Shown here: positions 41,066 through 53,841 of the stretch, piece by piece
Numbering within the stretch: position 1 is the stretch's first letter
Layout of the letters: each line of letters opens with the position of its first letter
Assembly: GCA_013365325.1 (NCBI GenBank)
Contig: JABVXV010000044.1
Location: forward strand, 1-64,000
Direction: 5' to 3'
Length of the DNA stretch: 64,000 nucleotides
From: Dipetalonema caudispina
Lineage: Eukaryota; Nematoda; Chromadorea; Rhabditida; Onchocercidae
Position numbers and translations under genes: made by a program
The notes under the pieces: model-generated
What the model saw: the letters and a program-made list of their open reading frames with translations, nothing else
The model's database searches: none
What the model was told of the DNA's origin: nothing

Positions 41066-42750
41066 GCTTTCTTACCGGAAAGTTATCTTCCGATATGTAT
41101 AACAAGGTGGAGGGAGGGTATAGAGGACTTTCCGGAAGTTGATCAAAGACGACGTGCCGTTGGACTGTATTCCACGTGGGATCAGAAAAACTGCGCAGGT
41201 TGATACCAATGCAAGGGAAAGTTTTCGAGTTAGAGAATCATCGATCGTAAGCAAGTAGTGGACATTAAATTAAAAGATACATATCTGCATAAATTGAGTA
41301 CGGATCGGATGGTACTTCAACTCTTCTCTTCCTAGCACTCATACTCTTAATTTATGCCTTTCCATTACTAAGTGCAAGCATCCACATTTTCGTCCTTATT
41401 ACCTAATCGTTCTCAATGATAAATTTGGATGATAGCACCTCACGTTGAGCATAAAGTGCTAACTTCACAACGTGAACCCGTTCCTCAAGGTTCACGTACT
41501 TCATATAATTAACAATATACAAACTACCCGCATGATATACTAACATCATTGAAGAGTGGTACCACCGACCACTAGAGAGAGACGTATATAAAGTACCACA
41601 CGCACCTGAAATGATTCCCACCACCTCCCCCTGTATCTCTACTTTTTCCATACTCTCTCGAATGTCATTTGGCTGTCTACTTTTCTCCTCTCCCTACTAT
41701 ATCCATACAATAATGACCTTCTCGCTTTAAGTTATCGATCTGATGTATTGACGCCAGTTATTACAAAATGAATGAGTCTTTTGTCTGACTATTACTGCAG
41801 ACGACGATACTATATATAAAAGAGCATATTAATATAGGAGAGTATATAGAACGTGGTAACTAGGAGAGATGACGAGAAGGTATCCATAGAATGCTTGAAA
41901 AAAGGAGAGCAATGTTTGAAGGAAGTGATCGATACGAACTATTGAATAGTTTTAGTCATAACTAAACAATGAAGAGAAATAGAGATAACTGGAGAGAAAG
42001 AAGAAGTAATATATTTTATCGATGAAAATTTGAAGAATGAGGAAAACGATAAATTGTAGAGAGGATAAAATGACATTAAGATATTCAGACAGTTAGCATG
42101 TTGATAAAATAGAATTGGTTAATAAATCGATCCATAGCTAGACGATCAGACAGTGAGCCATTCAATGAGAATAATCAACCAATAGCGATGCTGTTGCTAA
42201 CACGCACGCATAGATAGACATGCAGAGAAGCAGAGAGAAATAGAAAGAGAGAGAGAGAGAAAGACAAAGAATGTGGTAGAGGCATTTGTCGCTGAACTTT
42301 CTGTTGTAGGTTGTGTGCGTGTGTGAGCATGAATGTGTACGACACGTACATTTCTGCAAGGATATGCAGTATACGTGTGGTACTTGTGAAGATAGATTAG
42401 ATTGTTAGCTATCTATATACCACATCAATGATATTACTCCATTTTCTCTTGTTGTACATTTTAATTGTACATGTGATCGGTACCCCTCTATCGTACATCT
42501 ATCTATGCGTACTCTTACCTTTAACGTGTCCTCGTACGTTGATGCTGCGATAGAGCTGTTACTCTGTTCAATCGACGGTTTTACTCTTCTACTACAAACG
42601 GTACTGTTGTTGCATTTGTGTGGCAGAGTTATCTTTCACTTTGAAATTTTGCAATCAATCTTTAAGCATTTTCACATTTATATGGGGTTGCAAGTGCAAC
42701 AAATGAGTAAGTTACAACTGAAGTAAAAGGAGTAAAGTAAACTGTAACAG
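41066..42750. other. Compositionally distinct, hairpin-rich block upstream of ARID2
   Basis: This block is less AT-rich than its surroundings and holds dense short inverted repeats: CACGTTG/CAACGTG (41441-41447 with 41468-41474), ACGTGAACC/GGTTCACGT (41470-41478 with 41489-41497), TGTACG/CGTACA around 42336-42350, and a GTGGTACCAC palindrome near 41556. It also has a TATATATAAAAG box near 41812, a GA dinucleotide run at 42246-42263 and a GT-rich segment near 42313. Open frames at 41403-41651 (-) and 42505-42726 (+) are intact but match no family I know. It may be a promoter/enhancer of ARID2, a relic of a mobile element or a non-coding RNA locus; the sequence does not decide. Confidence 0.45.
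42246..42263. repeat. (GA)n microsatellite
   Basis: An AGAGAG run within a purine-rich segment 42220-42270. Confidence 0.9.
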
Positions 42751-44387
42751 AATGTTCGAGTAATTAACATCCTCTCATATTGTTTCATTAATTTTAGTGT
42801 TGATAAGTTTGTTTTGAAACTATCAACTAGTCGGATCTCATAGTTCTAATCGAATATATGTCTAATTGATTTTTTAATATGAAATATCTTTTAATAGATA
42901 TTAAATTTACAGCAAGTTCCGGACTATGTAATCTTTTTCTTTAACTGATATCACTGTAAGAACAGTCTTTACTATTTAGAAAAAAAAATGAAAACTTTCT
43001 TATGATGATAGATATCAGTTTTCCGAAATTCAATTTTTCCGGAAATTTCAACGAGTTTTTTATGATTTTTAATTTTTAACTAAAAATATTTGAAGACTTC
43101 TCGCGCAGGTGATTGGTTATTGTTAAACGTTCAAAATTCCTTTTTCACCCTACAAAATGCAAATTAGTTTACTGTGTGGCGGATGATGTTACGAGAAATT
43201 GATCGCCATCGGTTTGGAATTATTGTTGGCAGATGTTGGATCTTTGTGAGATTTCAACTTTAAACTGCATGGAGTATCCCGGATTGTTATGTTTTAATCT
43301 TTGCATTTATGTGACATTTTTGAATTAATTTTTTAATTATTGTAAGCAATGACAACCTTATTATAACTTCATTTTCTGTGAAAAAAAATAGTACTTCCAG
43401 TTTTTTTTTTTTTTTTTTCTCTTGTCCCGATATAGCTGCAATGTTCTGAACAATTTCTTGTTAAATGTTTAGTTTATGCAGTGCTCGATGTGTGTAAACG
43501 TAACGTAATGTGCGTATGTGGGAAACTTTTGTGAATGTTGTGTATAACCAACCATAGGCATGTGGTATGAAATAGACAAATCGAATAAATTGATTTAGTT
43601 AAGGTTTCATTTTCATTTAAATATTGTTTATTAGCTTTGCTGGCAGTGATTCCTCTTTCATAAAGGAGTATACTGTTGCTGATTAGAAGATTGAGAGAAG
43701 TATTAGGGTGAAATATAACAATTGCGTCTCTAGATGGTGTGAAATTCTCAAGTTACTTTCGGGTAAGACTGTTAGTGAGTATATATGAATAGTGTATAAA
43801 TCTGCAGAGTGTTTTAGAATTTCTATATTTTTCGAATTAAAAAAAAACTTGGGAAAAACTACACAGTTCCAATTTTTTTTTCCAAACACACTTGCAAGCA
43901 CAGAAAATGTAACTTGGATGATACATTCGTTCCTTGTATCTTTTTATTATACTGACTATGGAAGATGAAAACTGGTTTCCGTTTTGTTCCAAAGTTTAGT
44001 TTCACCGCACTTTTCGTACTACTGAGATTATTTGTAACAGTGTGGATTATATATATATATCCTATACAGAAAGCATTTTATCAAGAGTGAAGTGACGAAG
44101 ATTAAGCACATGTGTGATACTCCAGCTCATCACACACTCCAGACTCCAGACTTCTTACGTTACTTTGGAAGAATCAATCAGAATGTCTTGATCAGCTGAA
44201 AGATGAAATAATGACGCACTTGGCGCACGAAAATGGAATGAAATATCAACTTTGCAGATGTAATATTTTTGTTGCTGATATCGCGATGCATATCACTATG
44301 CCCTTGAAAGATGATTTGTTTCAAAATGTTCGCGAATGATGCGCTTAGTGTTTATGAGAAGTATGGAATTCATAACTGATGTTGCAG
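42751..44387. other. Upstream region of ARID2, no supported gene
   Basis: About 1.6 kb before the first ARID2 exon. AT-rich with a long T run near 43400-43418 and an AT run near 44049. No exon recognised; probably intergenic or 5' intron. Confidence 0.5.
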
Positions 44388-44397
44388 ATCTCAAAAA
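44388..44397 (+). promoter_or_regulatory. Likely spliced-leader acceptor before ARID2
   Basis: The acceptor GTTGCAG ends at 44387, only 10 nt before the ATG at 44398. Such very short leaders after an acceptor are typical of SL1 trans-spliced nematode messages. A cis-spliced upstream UTR exon is the alternative. Confidence 0.5.
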
Positions 44398-47300
44398 ATG
44401 GAGCGACGAAAACGAAGATCGTCAGTTGGAGAGTATCTCGACAGGTTAATGGAAAATCCCGACAAAGTGCAACGCTGTTCGGAGTTCCATATGAATTTAC
44501 GGACTTTTTACAAAAAACGATGGTTAGATTTGCCCAAATTTTGCTTTTGTTATTGAGATTTCTGATTTGTAGTAATTTAGAATCGAGGTGTTACACGTCT
44601 TGGTTTGTGACTCGGCTAACTCAATTGGAATGTAACATTTTAATTGTCCCGTTTGTTATGGTTTAGAGAATCACTTTTAACTCACTGCTGGGCAATATCC
44701 ATCTTATTACTCACGGTACAACTTTATATAGTGAACAAAATTTCTAAAGCCAGCGCTGCACTAAACAGCTCTAATTCTTATTATCACAATTGCTTGAGGC
44801 ACAATTTCCCAACTGTTCGTTTCCACCCATAGACTGACCGATCGTTGTGGGCAACGCAACTCCGATTAGTGAGCGGATTGCACGCCATATGTGACTGTGT
44901 ATTGTTTTTCAAAAAGATTACATTGTGAGCCGTTCTTTTTATTGACAAGCTTAGGATATTGGTAGAAAAGTTAATTTCAAAAATTTTTACTTGCAGGAAT
45001 TGTCGGTTGAAGTCTCCACATGTTCAAGGTGTTGAAGTGGATCTTTTTCGTTTGTATGACACCGTCGTTTCGATGGGTGGATGGCAAAAGGTTCACATTA
45101 TTTTGTCCAAAAGATTGGCTAATGATATTTTCAAAGAAACATTGTATAAAAATCTTTTGCTTATAGCTTAGTTGTGTGAAGTATTTGGTGGTCTTTTTCA
45201 AAGTAGAAGTATTCGAATATTTGAGTTTTTCATATTGAAGATGTTTCGATTTGTGTTGAACCACCTTTTTAATAATTTCTGAAGTAATCGAATTAAACAG
45301 CTCCCATGCTCTGTGACTTCTGAATCTTCTTATTGTTGTTGTTTTTGTGTGCCAATCTTTTTATAGCTCAGGCTGATTCAAAAAAGTTGCAGCTCATGCA
45401 ACATTTTTTATACTTGAGAGCTGACGCAGAATGGTTAGAGGGAGTATTCATACTATGTTACGATTGATTTATAGCTTAGTTCTGATGAAAGCTTTTCTTT
45501 CCACTGTAGCATTTTTATCCATAGAATTTTTCATTCATTTTGATTGCTCAATGTTTGAGTTTGAAGTTTACTTATGAAGGAGTTCACTTTTTCACATTTA
45601 AGTGGAACTTTCATGTTTTCCTATTAAAGAAAGACTTTTGTAAAATATCTATTGTATTGTTTAATGTATAAATTAATATTAGTTTAGTTCTCAGCAAAAG
45701 TTTCTTTCGTATTTCCATATGCGTAGATCAGACTTTTAACTGAGAGAATGGTCATTTTCCAGCACATAGTATACTGGAAGGTTTTTTATTCTCAGGTTTC
45801 ATTTAATGAGAAATGGGGTGATATTGCTCGTGCAATCGGTCTTGCGAACGGTGTAGCAGTTGCTGAACATGCAATCAAAGTGCTTTACATGCGGTAAGTC
45901 TTACGGTCTTGTTTAGGGATTCTGAAACAACCAGTCTTAAACTTTTCAACTGGCTCTTATTCTTCTGTTGATTAAGACTTTGATGGTTTTATTTGTATTG
46001 TAATTTCTTGCCACTTATTTTTTTGAGCTTTCAAGCGTTCTTTTCAGATACCTTTCCAAATATGAACAAAATGAATTAGTTGGTGAAGTGGATGATGCAG
46101 ATTCAGATCTTCTAAGTTCGAGAAGTCGAAGTAAAGGTTTTTCGTCATTGGCCACTGCTGACTGCCCGATCAGTACGGGCCAGAGGCAGGCTTCAGGTAC
46201 AATCACGAATTTGATTAGTTTTTAAAGTTAGGTTGAATTTTATTAAGGTTTAAGTTATTTGTGACGAGTTTCGATCTAATTTTTAATTAGGTGAAAAGTT
46301 GTAAATATCATGACTCTTAGAGCTTACTTTTCATTATACTCTTCTTGGAAAAGCCTCAGCATTCTTTGTAGGGGATGAATGAAGTGTAGTTGCACAAATA
46401 TGTCCTCTCAGGATATTTTCTTTGGCAATCATCTGTGAATCGGACCTACAACGTTATTTTGTTGTATTTAATTTGCAGAATATTTTCGATTGCGACCAGA
46501 AAAGAAAGAAGCAGAGTATGATCGCATTGTTAAAAGTCTTCTTTCTGGATTACCGAATGAAGTAATTTTTTATTTGTCCCTTATGCAATCTAGTAGGTAT
46601 CTTGATTTTTAGACAAGTCTTTTTTCGGAGAGAGACCTCTTACTGTATATTTAAGGTTGACTTTGCTGTGAACGTATGCACACTGTTATCTCATCCTGGA
46701 CCTAGAGTTCTTCGACTTGTTGCTGCTCCACAAATTATCACACTTCTGGTTGCCCATCTTGCAATCTTCCCAGATGGTTTGTGAGTTGTTGTTTAAAAAA
46801 TATGGATTCTAAGAATTTTTCTAAAATTTCATATGAAAATAAAGAACTATCACTGAACAATATTTTTAATTAGCTTCCAGTAAATGCATGTCTAAGGTGT
46901 ACTTCACTTATATATCTGATTTTTTGCAAATATTAATGGACTCTATCATGTGTTGGAAGAACTTTCACTATAGGTGACCGAGCGTTTTACGACTTATACA
47001 AAAGTTGGGAATTGGTTTCTGGTCACAATTTTATTGCATTTTGGAGTGGGGCTGGTATCATCGATGATGAAGTTCTCAAGCTTATTCCCCATATCAAACC
47101 CTCTATGGTACAGCTTTTTCCTTTCAATGTTTGACTTGTAATGAACGTCAATAATTGCAAGCGTTGTTGAGATTTTTATACCAAATATTGCTTTAATGTT
47201 TTCAAATTTCGCACATCTTGAAGTCACACATCAGTAGGGTGGTGAATGGTTATGGGACTGTATTATGTCTTTCTTCATGTTATCATTTATTTCATTCTCA

Positions 47301-50300
47301 GGTCTCGGAAGAAGAAAGTAATATATTTTGTGGTTTGGACACTGAATTTCAACCACGGAATGTTGTATCATGGAGAGTACAGCAGGTGTTGTCAATCATA
47401 AGAAATCTTTCCTTTGAAGTGATTAATAAAGCTGTACTGGCAGCGAGTTGGCCTTTACTTAAGTATGTTTTTGAAGATTTGGAATTATGACACGGATTGC
47501 TGTATTCATTTACTGATATCATTTCGTACATTGAGCGCAGATCTCCTCCTGCTTCCGATGTAAATGCCTCTCGAATACGGCAGGCATTAAAGAAGTGTAT
47601 TGCATTTTGTTTTTAGTTTCTATTAAAAAATAGCACGTCTGAGAACTTTTTTACATTGGATTGATAGATCACAATAGCATATGCCTATCATAATTCGTGG
47701 TTCATTCAGTCTCGCTGCTTATGTATGTGTGTTATTTCTTTTTTTTTTTCTTTTTTTTTTCAGATTTCTTTTTATTTGCTCGAATTGTAAATGGAGTATG
47801 TTGAGGACGGCGGCACTTGATGCGCTAAGTAATATCGCTTGTGAAGTAAGCTAGTGTTTATCCCATTATTAGCTTAGTTTTCCGAAATTTTACAGAGTTT
47901 TGTGAGATTTTCCCCCGAGATTCTATGCGTTAAAAAAATTTTTTAGCCATCAAAAGACTTAACTATCGTGTCAAATTTCAGATTGATCTTATGGCGGAAG
48001 AATCGTCTTCCACCAATCATTTATTACTAAAGACGGTTTCATGCTGTCTTCATTCTGACGATAAATTTCGAGTAAGCTTGTCAATATACTAATCTAGTTA
48101 GCTAATCTTGTTCACTTTTAAATTAATGTAATAATTAAATTATATTGGAAGTAAAATCCAACGTATCCGCGTCTTTTCTTGGAGGATTTTGTGCTGTTTT
48201 ATTCACAAAGCATTCAGAACATTTTTTTGATAGTGGAAACTGATTCTATTGCTAAACTTTATGGTATTACTCTGTTTAAAAGAAGAACCGTAATACTTAT
48301 GATTCCAGATGGTGAGGAGTTTGTAAGTAATTGTACCGTTCAATAAAGAGATCCAATTTACAGGTAATTCGAGCCCTTGAAATCCTTTCCGGATTGTGCA
48401 ATAACGAGCGTAATGAATCTCTTATCTGTGAATTTCTCGACCATCGTATTTTATCTAAAATATTTACCGTAATTTCTGTCAAGGATATAATGATGTGTGT
48501 TTATACTTTGGAATCTCTATATCAGGTATACTGTGTTTATGACATTTAGCCGTATGCGATGGTGTTTATTCGACCAACAGTGTTTTAATTTATCTGGATC
48601 AATCAATATAAAATTAGTCGAATTTCATGACTTTTTATGGCTTATGAAATAAACTTTTATATTTATTATCTTACAAAATATTTCAGGCGATTGTGTGGAT
48701 TTCGGAGTTTTCGTTACTTAGTAGTACTTTCGGTGCTTTAGGATTTTTTTTTTTTTCAGTGTATTTTTTTATTTTCCAGATCTCTGAACTGGGAGCAACC
48801 GCTTGCTACCAGTTATCTCGTTTTCCTCATGCAATTGATACATTGGTGTCATTGGCAACAGTTGAAGCAGTTTCTTTTGGTCCGTCCGGATTAATCGGAA
48901 TGAAAGTGGTTGAGTTTCATGGCCCTTCACAGCTTGCTCCTCCACCTCCTCAAAATATACCAATATCTCAAAATCAGGTTTAATTTAAAAAAGAAAATTG
49001 TCCCATCTCAGTTAGATTTTTTTTTTGTCTCTAAAATGAAAATTTCAAAATAAATTTTCCAGGCAACTAGGCCAGGCTCTTTTGCAACACCTACGCATTC
49101 GACGAGTTATTCGTCCAGATTGGTAACTCCACGCGGCACGTCCAACACTTCAACGCCAATAATTGGAGATTCTAAGGTTTTGATATTTTTTGAATAATTT
49201 TTCCAAATTTCGGTTTCTGCGCCATGTGGAGTAAGTGCGGATACATTTTTCAAATTTCTGTATTTTCTTCGAAAGTGCATAAATTTTGTAATTAAATATA
49301 GTTTGGTTTACTCATATAATTTTTGTAGGTTGAGCAGTTGACTGCAAAGTGGATTCGAATGAACTGTGTCTTTGAGATGGGCAGTGTAGTGCCTCGAGGA
49401 GAATTATATGCAAGCTATGTTGATGATCTTCGGCACCGTTATGGCGCCCTTTCTGGCTCTGTTCAAACTTTTACTAATATCATGAGGTTTATTTTGCAGT
49501 GTTTGTCTTACATTGATCTGAGATATGTTCTAAAAATCCGGTGGAGAATTAAACAAGCACAAGATTGTTGCTTATCAGAAATATATTTTTCAAATTAGGT
49601 TTGCATAGAACGATACATAATCAGAGTTTTTAAATTCAGAGCGGTATATCCAAGTGTCATACTTCGAGTTCAGTCTTCGTCTGGTAGCAATATGCCAGTT
49701 TTTGAAAATATAAGGATGTGTCGATTGAATCCGAATATGAATAGCCATGAAAATCTGGCTGGTAAGTTTAGTCTTCGATCTTCATAAGGTACTAGCCAGT
49801 TATGGGAACTGCAAGTTTAAGACTCGGTAATTTTAAGCTTAGTCGTGAGTTATTTTGTGAATCATGAAGTATTTGCAGCCTCTACGAACACAGATTCTCA
49901 TACATCTTTGGTGGCGAATCACCCGCTCGTACAGAAAATGCTAACAGATAACGCAAATACACCAGCAATTTTGAACGGCCATACCACGGTTACCGTAGTT
50001 GCTACTGCTGCGACTATCGACAAGAAGTATTCCCTTCTATGCTAAATTTTTAGAATTTAAAAATTTTAAACATACTCTCTGGCTTAGGCGTTTAGTTGAA
50101 ATCCTGTTTTTGTGCTGATATTGATCGAATTCGAAAGTACCTCTAAATGTGATACTTGCTGTGTTACAGATCAGTGAATGAAGCAGCTAACAATACGTCA
50201 GCAATTTTGCCGGCGTCATGTCTCTCAGAAGATACACTACGTCCTAGTTCTTCCCATGTAGCGAATGCACAACCCTCAACCAGCTTGTCAGTTGGCCAGC

Positions 50301-52985
50301 AGGTAATTGTCGTAATCAGTGCGCAACAAAAGATGTCCTAATTTCTCTGTAGAAATATAAAAGAAAAATGCTGAATATATACAATTCACTGGGAGGAAGT
50401 TGTGTCCTAATTTTCTTTAAGTTTGTGGAATTGTGATAAAATTTCGTAAGAGTGGGAGAGAAGGAATAACCATCCTATGAGTTTCTGATATACTAATATA
50501 ATTTGAGATTTGTCGGGTGGCGATTGAGGCGCATGATTTCGTGCCAGAGCAGCGGCATGAGACAAAGATTTTGCGCATAGAAAATGCTTCTCGAACAATC
50601 ATAAACACTGCGGATGAAAAACTTGTTTCACAAGTAAATTGTTATTCATTAGTTATTTGCTGTTATTTAGTTTTAGATTTCAATTTTGGTTTATGTATAA
50701 TTAGATGCTTCTTTTTATTCTCTGTAGTTGCAACTGTGAATTGCGAAGTAAGGCGATGAATCTACTTTCTTAGACAGAAATCATCCCAGATTTGGTCTTA
50801 ACAGAGTTTTCACAATGATTGGAAGTTGCAGGTACATAATCAAGCGCCATCCAAAAGTACTGTTGCGAGGCGTATCAATGGGGTGTGTGATAGTCGAGCT
50901 ATAAATAGTGAAAGTATGGCAAACGGCTTTGATAGTGAACTTGCGCAATCTTCCGGAAGTATAGTCAGTCAAGCACTGAATGGAAATCCAACATCCTCAA
51001 GCTCGAAAGAGGCAGGATTTTCTTGTGTTTATAAACTGTATGAGAAAAGATAAGCATGATCCTCAAACTTTCTTGTGCTAAATTCTTGTTCGAAAATTGC
51101 AATTTTATTAGAAGGAAACTTAAGTAATAAAGGGTCGTTCATTATTGTATGAGCCCCAGGCGCGTAACCTTGATATAAAATACTCGCCAAAATTTGCAGA
51201 GTCAAAGATTGTTGATTGGAAGTCTAGATTTTGATAATCTTTTTAATACTATTTGGTTGTAGCCATGTGCAATAAGGTATTATTATGTGTAACGCAAAAT
51301 CTTCCATGTCATTTTTGATTACATTTGCTTTCTTTTTTTGAATCTTGATTTTTTTTGTTGGTTCGTAGCCTTTATTATGAACCTCTGTTGGCTGAATTAG
51401 TCTTTAGTCATATGCAAAGTACAAAACGTAATTCAGAATTTAATTTAAGGCGAAACCGCTTGTAAATGTTGCAAAAGGGAATGCCGATACTCAGATGATG
51501 CATCCTTCGACATCTGCAATGGGGAGCGCTCGTGATGATGATTGTGATTCACTGAAATCTTGTGCATCTATACCTTGTTCTCCAGTCTCTGTGAAGCGGC
51601 GCCGAGTGTCAGCTTGTTCCAATAGTAGACCAACTACATCTTCAGCTGACAATGACGATTATTTGTGTGAATGGAACGGATGCGGAAAGTAAGTAGGACA
51701 GTACTATCGTTATACTAATGCATAATGTGTAGCTAAACTTGCAAAATTTTAGTTTTTTTCGAATAGTTTTTGAAAAATATGTACACATAAAATTTACTTT
51801 ATATTACTCGTGAAGGATTCGCATTTTTTTCATCTCTGTTTCTGATTTTCGCATAATTTCATCTTTTAGACACTTTTCATCTGCATCTTTCGTTCTTTAT
51901 CATTGCACCAAGGAACACGTTGGCGATGATCATAACATACAGTGTCACTGGCCACGATGTGATTCAACAGTGCGCGCCAAATGGTCTATGGTGACGCATT
52001 TGCAAGATCACCACTGCAATGAAGCTGCTCTAAAAGCTGCAGCTAAAAGACGGAAAGAAGGTCGATAACTACAGAATTCATAAATGCAAAAAAATGTTCT
52101 CCCATGATGTGAGATGAGAACAAGTTTAAGAAGAATCTAAATTGTTGCTTGAGACTATCTCTATTCATGGTTACTTTTTATTTCATGTTTTATTACTTGC
52201 AGGCCACGGTTTGCCTTTAGGGCCAGTTAATCCGGAAAGACCGCGAGAAATTGTGCAACACCCGGGATATTCAAAGAATGCAGCTGTTGAAGCAATCCGG
52301 CGGCATGCCTTCAATTACCTTCCCCGTGATATTACGGTATACTTATTTTACTTATAATTTGTGCTGGTGTTTTCAAAATGCTTGATATATTTTGTGCTCT
52401 TAATGTTGAGCTGAACTAAGAAGGGTTTAAAAACTTGTGCAAGCGCAGATATATGAATTTGTTGGAAACTTATAGGATGATCCCGAAGGACCTGTGACAA
52501 AAAGCATCCGTTTGACCAGCTGTCTCATTCTCAGAAATTTGGCGCGTTATTCAAACGATGGAAGACGGTAAACTTTTTTCTTTTTTTCTTTTCGCTTATA
52601 ATCATACGACCTTATTTTGATTTCTTTTAAACTGTTATATAATCTGAGAGATCCTGATATTCCCATTTCATTTTTTTCACTTGTTTGTGGCATGAATACA
52701 TGGTTGCCTATAAGATCAGTTTTATTTTTAAACTTCAGTCATCTTTATTGTGCAATCATTAATTGCTCCGACATTTTCAGACTTCTTCGTCGACACGAGG
52801 GTTTGCTCAGCTGGTTGTCGTTGTCGCGTGTGGAAAGTAGTTCAGCATTAGCACAACTTCTTGCTGAACTATATTCTCAGCCATCTTCGTCTTCCCCTTC
52901 CTATTCATCCTCATCTTCATCACCTCATCGTACTTATCATGTGCCAACTACATTAAATGCTATAACAGTTGCAAAAGCCTTATGA
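44398..52985 (+). CDS. ARID2: ARID2/BAF200 PBAF-complex subunit (swsn-7 type)
   Basis: Twenty-four exons: 44398-44522, 44997-45090, 45796-45893, 46048-46196, 46479-46561, 46656-46776, 46974-47107, 47302-47462, 47764-47845, 47982-48071, 48364-48525, 48780-48977, 49063-49176, 49329-49486, 49640-49761, 49879-50026, 50170-50302, 50508-50633, 50832-51011, 51450-51688, 51870-52060, 52203-52336, 52476-52567, 52781-52985; about 1112 aa. An N-terminal ARID DNA-binding domain is clear ([11 protein letters not shown] to [17 protein letters not shown] and [11 protein letters not shown]). It is followed by an armadillo-like region ([15 protein letters not shown]), an RFX-type winged-helix segment ([21 protein letters not shown]), a Ser/Thr-rich linker, and paired C2H2 fingers (CEWNGC...H and CHWPRC...H). 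That order is diagnostic of ARID2, the targeting subunit of PBAF SWI/SNF remodellers. Human ARID2 is longer (about 1835 aa), mostly in the linker. Weak spots: the exon 18 acceptor (TTTGAG) and the exon 19 to 20 join, where a GC donor or a weak GT donor ten codons later are both possible. Confidence 0.92.
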
Positions 52986-53841
52986 CCAGTAGAATATGTT
53001 TATGTATCGCAAGTAACATATTGTTACTTTGCAAAACCAGTTATTTTAGTAAAGTAACGACCTCTATCATCTAATCAGTGTGTTTATGCTTGCAAACACA
53101 TGATTTTTTCTTCATCGAAAAAGTGGATTGCCGCACTTCTTGTTAATTGCCCTTTCCAATTGAATTTCCTTCATTCAATAGGTGTTACTTATTATTATAT
53201 CTTGGTAAGCTCAAATTTGGCTTGAAACACAGTTTTAATTTTAAATCATGAAAATTCGTTGTTGGATAAAGAATCTTGTTAAGACCACCTGCGTACTGCG
53301 AGATTTTTCTTATCCGTTCATTTTAACGTATGAATTTTCTTCCATAATGCAGATGTTTTTAAGAAAACAGTTGATACGTTTGTATAAATGCTCTTTATTT
53401 TTCGGACCGTTAATGATGCTTTGTAAAATTATGTTTTTCGGATTGTGTATGTTCATATGTGTCGTATTACATTTTTCGTGATTTTTCATTATATTATGTG
53501 ACATAAAATTGTGTCGTTGAGAATCTAAATTGAATATCATTTCAGTAAAAAATTATTTCGACAGTTTAGATGACTAGCAGTGTTGTCGAACCACATGTAT
53601 TTGTAGTAGACAACTTAAATCAAGTCAACAACAAAAAGCGTGCTACATGGGAGCATTCGCATGATTGAGAGAGTTGTAATGGTAGCTAGACCCGATCCAT
53701 ATATCACATACATTGCAGTGATGGTTTTGTGTACAAATTCAACTTAAACTAAACTTTTCGAGCCTTTATAAATGCTAGGATGAATGAAGTCTTGAATTTA
53801 AATAGGATATCAAAGGATATAATGAAGAGAGATTGGAAGTG
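52986..53841. other. Short intergenic spacer between ARID2 and HDAC3
   Basis: About 0.86 kb containing the ARID2 3' UTR and the HDAC3 upstream region. No gene recognised. It is too long for the compact spacing of a typical nematode operon, but the same-strand arrangement leaves co-transcription open. A possible acceptor AATTTAAATAG lies near 53805, upstream of the HDAC3 ATG. Confidence 0.5.

Noticed and set aside
41403..41651. 82-codon minus-strand frame in the structured block
   Set aside because: Translation is open but unlike any family I know, and much of it derives from the inverted repeats; kept only as part of the regional finding.
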